A DNA stretch of 12,160 nt, from contig SLDF01000186.1 in NCBI GenBank assembly GCA_007125435.1, positions 1 to 12,160 of the forward strand. Direction: 5' to 3'. This document shows positions 7,567 to 12,160 of this stretch, in pieces. The notes beneath the pieces were generated by a model that was not told where the DNA came from, did not search any database, and saw only the letters and a list, made by a program, of their open reading frames with translations. This stretch comes from Saprospiraceae bacterium. Lineage in GTDB: Bacteria > Bacteroidota > Bacteroidia > Chitinophagales > Saprospiraceae. Position numbers and translations under genes: made by a program. Within the stretch, counting starts at the first letter, position 1; the number at the start of each line of letters is the position of its first letter.

Positions 7567-8271
7567 TTACCTGATAAGGTTAATACGACCTTCTTTGAGT
7601 CTCTCAATGTCTTCTTTAGATTGTAAGAAAGTGTCGTCATAGAAGGTAACTTCACCGGATTCCAAATCATGGAGGGCACCTACTATACCAGCTTCGCCTT
7701 TTTCGATCATGTTATAAAGAACCCTGCTTCTATCAATAATATTTTTGACACTTCTTCTGATGTTATTGATAATGACTTTTTGCACAAAGTCTGGATTCTT
7801 AGAGTTGCGCAGCTCTTTGTCTGTGATTGTTTTTTCGTCATTAACAGATGGTTGAATCTTTTGCAGTAGTTGAGTGACGTGTCCCAATTCTACCTGGTCG
7901 CATGCGCCTTTTACAGCACCACATGTAGTATGACCCAGGACGACAACGAGCTTTGAGCCTTCAACTTTACAACCATATTCTATACTACCCAGGATATCGG
8001 AGTTGACAATGTTGCCGGCGATCCTGACGGAGAAGATATCTCCCAGACCCTGGTCAAAAATCAATTCAGCCGATGTGCGGCTGTCAATGCAGCTCAATAT
8101 GACGGCAAAAGGCCATTGTGAATCTTTCGTTTCATTGGCTTGCTCTAGTAGGTCTCTATTGGCCTTCAGGTTCTTGATGAATCTTTGATTTCCCTCTTTC
8201 AAAAGCTCCAGAGCCCTTGCCGGAGTTAATGATGCTTGAGTTTCTGCTGTGTGTACTTTCATATTATTCAT
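7567..8271 (-). CDS. Beta-class carbonic anhydrase
   Basis: A 234-residue enzyme catalysing reversible hydration of CO2 to bicarbonate, using a zinc ion. The beta-class zinc-binding signature is complete: Cys61, Asp63 and Arg65 in SCIDSRT, then His114 and Cys117 in GHTTCGAVKGAC. The N-terminal ALELLKEGNQRF and the VRIAGNIVN segment are also typical. There is no signal peptide, so it acts in the cytoplasm. It is the last gene of a minus-strand cluster, starting 10 bases after the TetR-type gene ends, and is therefore probably co-transcribed with and perhaps controlled by that regulator. The start at 8271 gives MNNMK; the second Met, three residues later, is an alternative. The upstream sequence is A-rich with no Shine-Dalgarno. 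The enzyme class is very secure; its physiological role here (bicarbonate supply, pH control or other) is not shown. Confidence 0.96.
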   Translation of the reverse strand: MNNMKVHTAETQASLTPARALELLKEGNQRFIKNLKANRDLLEQANETKDSQWPFAVILSCIDSRTSAELIFDQGLGDIFSVRIAGNIVNSDILGSIEYGCKVEGSKLVVVLGHTTCGAVKGACDQVELGHVTQLLQKIQPSVNDEKTITDKELRNSKNPDFVQKVIINNIRRSVKNIIDRSRVLYNMIEKGEAGIVGALHDLESGEVTFYDDTFLQSKEDIERLKEGRINLIR

Positions 8272-8281
8272 TTTTTTATAA

Positions 8282-8956
8282 TTATTTGCTTAATATCTTC
8301 AGAAACATATTTTCTAAAAAACTGCATACATCCCTATAGTCGTTATCACTGACGCGTAAGTCAGTGAGTGAAGGAATGTGTTCAGCAAAAAAGATTTGTT
8401 CGTGTGCAGTTTCTATCAAATTGCTTGCCAGTGTCTTCGGATAGGCGTAATCCGGATTAATCTCAAGAAAAACTCTGGAAATACTATTGCATAAGGATTT
8501 GTACGTCTTAAAATAGCCTTCCTTATTTTCCCGATCGACATTTTTGGTGAGGTAAGCCTTAGAGGATTCAGAAATGATTATTTTGTGCAGTAAACTCTCA
8601 TCTACGTGAATGATATTGGGATCTGCCAGGGATGATTCTGAAATAACCTTAATGATTATCTTTAGCTTTAAGTATGGATCGGGGATATTCGTAGTCTTAT
8701 ACTTGATCTGAAAGTCTATCCATGCCCAATACCATGAACTTAAGTAGACCAACAATTGGTGCTTGTTTTTAAAATACCTGTAGACTGAAGCCTCAGTAGA
8801 GTTTATTTCGTCCGCCAGTTTTTTAAATGTAAACTTTTCAAAGCCTATATTGTGTATGAGCTCTATACTTGACTCTACGATTTTTCTACCCAGATCTGAT
8901 TTCTCAGGATCTTTTATATATAGTGTATCATTTGTCTTGATGTATATGGATATCAT
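8282..8956 (-). CDS. TetR/AcrR-family transcriptional regulator
   Basis: A 224-residue predicted DNA-binding repressor. The N-terminal helix-turn-helix lies at about residues 25-66. IVESSIELIHNIGFEKFTF is followed by the recognition region KKLADEINSTEASVYRYFKN and KHQLLVYL, the usual TetR pattern ending in a YxYFxxKxxL-like motif. The remaining 150 residues are helical and divergent, as is normal for the ligand-binding half, so the effector cannot be guessed. The gene starts five bases after the DUF1275-type gene and ends 10 bases before the carbonic anhydrase, inside a four-gene cluster. By analogy with other TetR proteins it may control its own operon, but I could not identify an operator with confidence. 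The ATG at 8956 gives a slightly long N-terminus; a later start is possible. Confidence 0.88.
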   Translation of the reverse strand: MISIYIKTNDTLYIKDPEKSDLGRKIVESSIELIHNIGFEKFTFKKLADEINSTEASVYRYFKNKHQLLVYLSSWYWAWIDFQIKYKTTNIPDPYLKLKIIIKVISESSLADPNIIHVDESLLHKIIISESSKAYLTKNVDRENKEGYFKTYKSLCNSISRVFLEINPDYAYPKTLASNLIETAHEQIFFAEHIPSLTDLRVSDNDYRDVCSFLENMFLKILSK

Positions 8957-8961
8957 ATTGA

Positions 8962-9783
8962 CTATGGATTTCTTCTTTTGATGATCTCTTCTGCCAGCTT
9001 TTTCTTCTCTTTAGGCGTCTTCTGTCCCTTTTTGAGCAATATAAGATTTTTATAGTAGGTATCAGACTTCCTGAGAAACTTGTACTTTATCAGCTTATAG
9101 TAGTCGTAAAGCAATACAACAAGAAGAACAATACAAACAGCATAGAAGACTTTAAAGCCAAATTGTAAAAAAAGGAAACCTCCGAGCAATCCTCCACTGA
9201 AATAGAAACCCGCAATGACAAAGTGAAGGCGTAGCTTATCAATAAGCTCCTTATTGGTCCTAAACTTTGGATTGAGGTACATAGAGATCTCCATACCGAG
9301 ATCTGTAAATAGTCCGGTCACGTGTGTTGTCTTTACTGCACCTCCCGATATGGTGGCAACAAGACTATTTTGTAAGCCCATGGCAAAAAGCAAGCCCAGG
9401 ACAAGATACTCTGTCTCGCGCAGGGTCTCCATGTAGTAAAGATCACCGTAAAAGCCAATCACGGCCAATACCAATACTTCTAAAATGACGGGAAGAGCAT
9501 GCCTAAGGTAATCATTGAACTTATCGAAAGTCAGAAGGATATAATTAGAGAGGAATGCACCAAATAAAAATGCAAAAAGCCATAAAAAAACAATGATGAC
9601 CTGATGCCAGTGCCCTTTTACGATCTCTTCACTGAATATGGCCATATGCCCTGTCACATTGGACGTAAAGGCAAAGAAAGCAATGACACTGGCGACATTG
9701 ACCATGCCGGCAGCTGTGGCTGTGGTGCCTGCTAACTGTAAATTGTGCTTTAATGACCTCTGAGATCTATATTTTCTTAACAC
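8962..9783 (-). CDS. DUF1275 (YoaK-type) integral membrane protein, GTG start
   Basis: A 273-residue inner-membrane protein of the DUF1275/YoaK family, whose biochemical function is unknown. Family motifs visible are NVASVIAFFAFTSNVTGHMA at residues 29-48 and MGLQNSLVATISGGAVKTTH at 135-154, running into VTGLFTDLG. About six membrane helices are suggested, near 18-38, 61-84, 96-113, 125-146, 186-206 and 210-228. The last 45 residues form a strongly basic cytoplasmic tail (KKGQKTPKEKKKLAEEIIKR) that looks longer than usual for the family. The start codon is GTG at 9783-9781, sharing its first G with the TAG stop of the preceding lipoprotein gene. The next in-frame Met lies beyond residue 25, so the GTG is strongly favoured. 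The overlap suggests translational coupling within a four-gene operon. Confidence 0.88.
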   Translation of the reverse strand: MLRKYRSQRSLKHNLQLAGTTATAAGMVNVASVIAFFAFTSNVTGHMAIFSEEIVKGHWHQVIIVFLWLFAFLFGAFLSNYILLTFDKFNDYLRHALPVILEVLVLAVIGFYGDLYYMETLRETEYLVLGLLFAMGLQNSLVATISGGAVKTTHVTGLFTDLGMEISMYLNPKFRTNKELIDKLRLHFVIAGFYFSGGLLGGFLFLQFGFKVFYAVCIVLLVVLLYDYYKLIKYKFLRKSDTYYKNLILLKKGQKTPKEKKKLAEEIIKRRNP

Positions 9784-10241
9784 TATTCTTCTTTTTTATT
9801 CCGTTCAAAACCGAGCTTCGCAATACCTCTGACTTCCATGCCAATATCGTAATGTAAGGTCATTTCGTCTTCTGTAAGCCGCTTCACATCATAAAGCTCA
9901 AATGTCTTCTCATCGTATCTGATCTTTAAAATATGCCCTCGGCCTTTCAGCAGCCATCTGGCCTTGGTGATGACCTCTCCATTATCTTCTTTTAGCTCGA
10001 TAGTACCATCAGGGTGGAAAGTCCAGATTTCAGCTTCATGTCTTATCAAGTTTCTATCTGAGTAGTTGCGAAGGTTTATACCATCTATCTTTTTAAAGTC
10101 TTTCGGCGAAAAGCCATCAAACTTTTCATAGTCCCATTCTACTTCATTCCAGTCGCCAATAATCAAATCTTCCGGTCGGGTAACACAAGATGTGATGAAT
10201 AAAAAAACCAATAAAAATAAAGTGTATTGCCCACTGCGCAT
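9783..10241 (-). CDS. Small lipocalin-like lipoprotein
   Basis: A 152-residue predicted lipoprotein. The signal sequence MRSGQYTLFLLVFLFITSC ends in a lipobox with Cys19 as the lipid-modified residue. The mature part begins with an IIGDWNEVEWDYEKF strand, then IWTFHPDGTIELKEDNG, KARWLLKGRGHILKIRYD and DEMTLHYD. Such short strands, with a W near the start and a TFxxDGT motif, resemble the small lipocalin-like lipoproteins common in Bacteroidota. This is a fold-level guess; no ligand can be proposed. It is the first gene of the minus-strand cluster, following a good promoter about 50 bases upstream of its ATG, and its TAG stop overlaps the GTG start of the next gene. Confidence 0.8.
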   Translation of the reverse strand: MRSGQYTLFLLVFLFITSCVTRPEDLIIGDWNEVEWDYEKFDGFSPKDFKKIDGINLRNYSDRNLIRHEAEIWTFHPDGTIELKEDNGEVITKARWLLKGRGHILKIRYDEKTFELYDVKRLTEDEMTLHYDIGMEVRGIAKLGFERNKKEE

Positions 10242-10288
10242 AAGATAAGTTCTACCAGTTGTAAAAGTATTGCTATCGTTAACAGATG

Positions 10289-10321
10289 CAAAGGTAACTT
10301 TTTAAAGCTAAAAACATCAAG
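10289..10321 (-). promoter_or_regulatory. Promoter of the lipoprotein-DUF1275-TetR-carbonic anhydrase operon
   Basis: Read on the minus strand, CTTG (10321-10318) and TACCTTTG (10296-10289) are separated by 21 bases. The -7 box is an exact TAnnTTTG match and the -33 box has three of four bases. Transcription would start near 10283, leaving a leader of about 40 bases before the ATG at 10241. Confidence 0.6.
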
Positions 10322-10432
10322 ATGTGCCGACAAAGTCTCTGATTTTCAATGGTTAAGGTGGCTTGGTAGCGTCATGCACTGACTTCTAGGGATATTAAAA
10401 CAGTCAAGGTTTAGATCGCACTCGAGTTTAAA

Positions 10433-10474
10433 AAGATAAAAAAAACCTCGCCAATGTATGTTTATGGCGAGGTT
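10433..10474 (-). terminator. Intrinsic terminator of the 389-residue lipoprotein gene
   Basis: A perfect 10-bp stem (10444-10453 with 10465-10474, core CCTCGCC/GGCGAGG) encloses an 11-base loop. On the minus strand the stem runs straight into a run of Ts (the complement of the A-rich 10433-10445). It lies about 80 bases past the lipoprotein stop at 10552, so that transcript should end before the next operon. Confidence 0.85.
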
Positions 10475-10551
10475 GTAAGTCGATTGACTAGTTTATTAGC
10501 CGGGGGCCAATAGAATAAGCATTACATTTTGATGAGGACACTCTTTTTTGC

Positions 10552-11721
10552 TTAGTATTGACTTGATGGACTCAGAGGCTGGACATTTTGCCAGTTACCC
10601 TGTAGGGATGAAGGGTCAAATGATGCATCATCCGTACCGTAATATTCTCCCTGACCATCCGTATACCAGTAGTTATAGTGGCCCTCTTGTTTGATTTGGT
10701 GACCGCTATACGGGTCATTGAAGCTGGTATGTCCTGTAATGGCGTCATTGAATGCAGCGCTAGAATTGTACTGGCTACCGGCACCGAGATTTCTGTCGTA
10801 CCATGCGTCATTGCTAGCTTGATAAGCGGCTTGAGTTTGTTTGTGAGCTTCCTGACTTGCCCTGAATGATGCATTATTGGCAGCCATTCGCTGTTGGTGG
10901 CCTGCATTCATTTGCTCCATTACGTTGGCTTTGATCTGTTGTCTTGCCTGCAGCCATTGTGGATTGTATTCCATGTCTATAGTAGAGACCAATGCTTCGA
11001 ACTGATCTACCTGAGAGGGGGCAGCCTCAACAAATAGACCTGACATGATGGCTCCTACACTGGTGAAGTTGCCAACTCCTCTATACTGACTTGTGTTGTC
11101 CACAATGACAAAAGCAGCTTTTCCTGCAGACTTTGGCCCTGTAAATGCCCATTCGTACATTTCAATTGATGAGCCCTGTGCGCGATATTGTGAAGCCATT
11201 TGATAAAGCTCTTGATGCTCTGATGTGATGGCCACTTTCTTAGGCCCATTAGCTTCAAATCTAACGCCTGGGCTGTTATAAGTACTGTAGCTGTGAGCTA
11301 TATGGCGTAGAGTGGACAGCAAGTCCTCCCCATAGTATCCGCCGAACCCATCATGCGCTCTGGCAAACTCTATACCGTCCGGCAAGAAAGTAGCCTTATG
11401 ACCCGCTCGATTCACTATAGTAAGATCATACGATGTGTAAAAGCCATTACTTAAGTCCGTAGCAATGTTGTGATGGACATCTAAGCCCTCTGGCAGGCGC
11501 ATTGACACGATGGGCATTTTCAGCGTTTTGTCCCGAATACTTATTTTTTTGGTTTTTGTAGACTTCTTCTTTGCAGGTGCAGAAGGTGTGCTATCAGATG
11601 ACAGGACGTTAATATCCGACTCGGATGGGCTATAATAATCAGCGTGCCCATCACCGGATGTACAAGCGATCAATTGCATACTGAGAAAAAATAGCAGGAT
11701 GGCGCAAATTCGTATTGTCAT
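10552..11721 (-). CDS. Lipoprotein of unknown function with a Q/A-rich linker and aromatic C-terminal module
   Basis: A 389-residue predicted lipoprotein: signal MTIRICAILLFFLSMQLIAC with Cys20 as lipid anchor. A Ser/Lys-rich linker spans about 21-66 (APAKKKSTKTKK). A folded domain runs from about 68 to 250, with SMRLPEGLDVHH, YDLTIVNRAGHKATF and later MYEWAFTG, KAAFVIVD and SGLFVEAAP. A helical segment rich in Q, A and N follows at about 253-305 (WLQARQQIKANVMEQM, HQQRMAANNASF). The end, about 306-380, holds WYDRN, the aromatic stretch HYNYWYTDGQGEYYGTDD, SFDPSS and NWQNVQPL. I recall similar Q-rich-plus-NYW-GEY-SD-DP-NW tails in other bacterial secreted proteins but cannot name the family. 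There is no close operon partner; the gene has its own terminator. Cellular role unknown; a periplasmic or surface location is inferred from the lipobox. Confidence 0.85.
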   Translation of the reverse strand: MTIRICAILLFFLSMQLIACTSGDGHADYYSPSESDINVLSSDSTPSAPAKKKSTKTKKISIRDKTLKMPIVSMRLPEGLDVHHNIATDLSNGFYTSYDLTIVNRAGHKATFLPDGIEFARAHDGFGGYYGEDLLSTLRHIAHSYSTYNSPGVRFEANGPKKVAITSEHQELYQMASQYRAQGSSIEMYEWAFTGPKSAGKAAFVIVDNTSQYRGVGNFTSVGAIMSGLFVEAAPSQVDQFEALVSTIDMEYNPQWLQARQQIKANVMEQMNAGHQQRMAANNASFRASQEAHKQTQAAYQASNDAWYDRNLGAGSQYNSSAAFNDAITGHTSFNDPYSGHQIKQEGHYNYWYTDGQGEYYGTDDASFDPSSLQGNWQNVQPLSPSSQY

Positions 11722-11883
11722 GATGTCTTATGGTTTTGATTTTTTAATCTGTTTAATACTTTATAGAATGGCCCGGATAAAGGTCATCAATACGAGATTA
11801 GATTTTTCAGACAAAATCAATTTAACCCTTGCATTAACAGAATTCCAATTGGTGGGTATGCTTTGCTTAATTCCTTGGGCATC

Positions 11884-11931
11884 ACCCCCTTATCCATCTC
11901 CTCAACGTCTTGAGGAGATGGATAAGGGGGT
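11884..11931. repeat. Perfect 22-bp inverted repeat with 4-base loop
   Basis: Arms at 11884-11905 and 11910-11931 are exact reverse complements (the left arm begins ACCCCCTTATCC), separated by the loop CGTC. Neither strand has a T-tract after the stem, so it does not look like an intrinsic terminator. It may be a dispersed palindromic element (REP- or MITE-like) or a processed RNA hairpin. Confidence 0.9.
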
Positions 11932-12057
11932 CGCTATGCTCCGGGGCTCGCTGTTCGCTCGGTCCTTCGGACTCACTCGCTCATCGCTCGTGACCCGCTA
12001 CACAGCGCTGATGCGAGCTGCAAGCTATAAGAAGCTGCGAGCCTCAAGCTTCAAGCT
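11932..12057. repeat. GC-rich low-complexity tract with CGCTC and AAGCT iterations
   Basis: Directly after the hairpin, 11932-12000 repeats CGCTC/GCTCG several times and contains a small GTCC-TTC-GGAC hairpin. Positions 12016-12057 then carry AAGCT at 12022, 12032, 12046 and 12053, plus a related GAGCT at 12015. The composition differs sharply from the AT-rich flanks. Similar tracts are, to my recollection, scattered between genes in some Bacteroidota genomes. Confidence 0.6.
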
Positions 12058-12095
12058 ACACGAAACAGACAGAACAGTACTAACAAGTTAGTCCA

Positions 12096-12160
12096 CTATT
12101 TTGCCTTTAGACTTGAATTTTTCTTTTTTTCTTCCTTGCGATCAGGATTCACAGAATTAG
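12096..12160 (-). CDS. Probable 3' end of a minus-strand gene (partial)
   Basis: On the minus strand one frame is open from the window edge for 20 codons (reading NSVNPDRKEEKKKNSSLKAK) to a TAG stop at 12098-12096, while the other two frames close within a few codons. A charged, Lys-rich tail is a plausible protein C-terminus. With so little sequence, the product and even the reality of the gene are uncertain. Confidence 0.35.
   Translation of the reverse strand, partial: NSVNPDRKEEKKKNSSLKAK

Larger units (their letters stand above)
10242..10551. other. Intergenic region with terminator and operon promoter
   Basis: This 310-base stretch between two minus-strand lipoprotein genes holds no gene. 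Its right half carries the terminator of the 389-residue lipoprotein gene and its left half the promoter of the four-gene operon, both listed separately. Nothing else was recognised in it. Confidence 0.6.
11722..12095. other. Non-coding region with hairpin and repeat tract
   Basis: This 374-base stretch lies between the start of the 389-residue lipoprotein gene and the probable end of another minus-strand gene. The left part (11722-11880) is AT-rich and should contain the lipoprotein promoter, although no exact TAnnTTTG box was found. The right part is GC-rich and repetitive, with a 22-bp perfect inverted repeat, and is listed separately. A plus-strand open frame across it is judged non-coding. 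Confidence 0.6.

Noticed and set aside
11699..12091. Plus-strand open frame of 130 codons at the right end
   Set aside because: It starts antisense to the lipoprotein gene, runs through the AT-rich leader, the perfect hairpin and the low-complexity repeat tract, and shows no domain-like pattern. It is most likely chance openness.

Overview
The window reads as a chromosomal segment of a Bacteroidota bacterium, possibly near the Saprospiria or Cytophagia. The taxon is an inference. Support comes from the gene families (a DUF6089-type outer-membrane barrel, a RemB/Wzi-like barrel, several short-signal lipoproteins), start codons preceded by A-rich sequence instead of a Shine-Dalgarno motif, and several copies of the Bacteroidota promoter element TAnnTTTG at sensible distances from genes. 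No tRNA, rRNA, CRISPR array, phage gene or recognisable transposase was seen.

Left part, plus strand: a gene-poor stretch (1-517) of uncertain, perhaps decayed content; a DUF6089-like barrel (518-1264) closed by a very strong intrinsic terminator (1314-1355); and a Wzi/RemB-like outer-membrane barrel (about 1505-3247). After a 378-bp gap comes a membrane-bound hybrid histidine kinase (3626-5911) with a large extracytoplasmic sensor region and a C-terminal receiver. Next is an S4-domain protein of the RsuA/RluB pseudouridine synthase family (6028-6744) whose catalytic Asp is replaced by Gln, then a thioredoxin-fold/AhpC-TSA-like protein with a CNHC motif (6838-7392).

Right part, minus strand: four tightly packed genes read leftward as one probable operon from a recognisable promoter near 10289-10321. 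They are a small lipocalin-like lipoprotein, a DUF1275/YoaK-type membrane protein starting on a GTG that overlaps the previous stop, a TetR-type regulator, and a beta-class carbonic anhydrase. A hairpin at 7443-7474 separates this operon from the convergent thioredoxin-like gene. Further right is a lone 389-residue lipoprotein of unknown function (10552-11721), with its own terminator at 10433-10474. The last 440 bases hold a perfect 22-bp inverted repeat, a GC-rich repetitive tract with AAGCT iterations, and probably the last 20 codons of another minus-strand gene.

Most of the genes are cell-envelope or housekeeping-like, and I see no obvious defence or mobile system. The observations most worth following are the catalytically degenerate pseudouridine synthase homologue with a near-leaderless promoter, the lipoprotein-DUF1275-TetR-carbonic anhydrase operon, and the hairpin plus repeat element at the right end.
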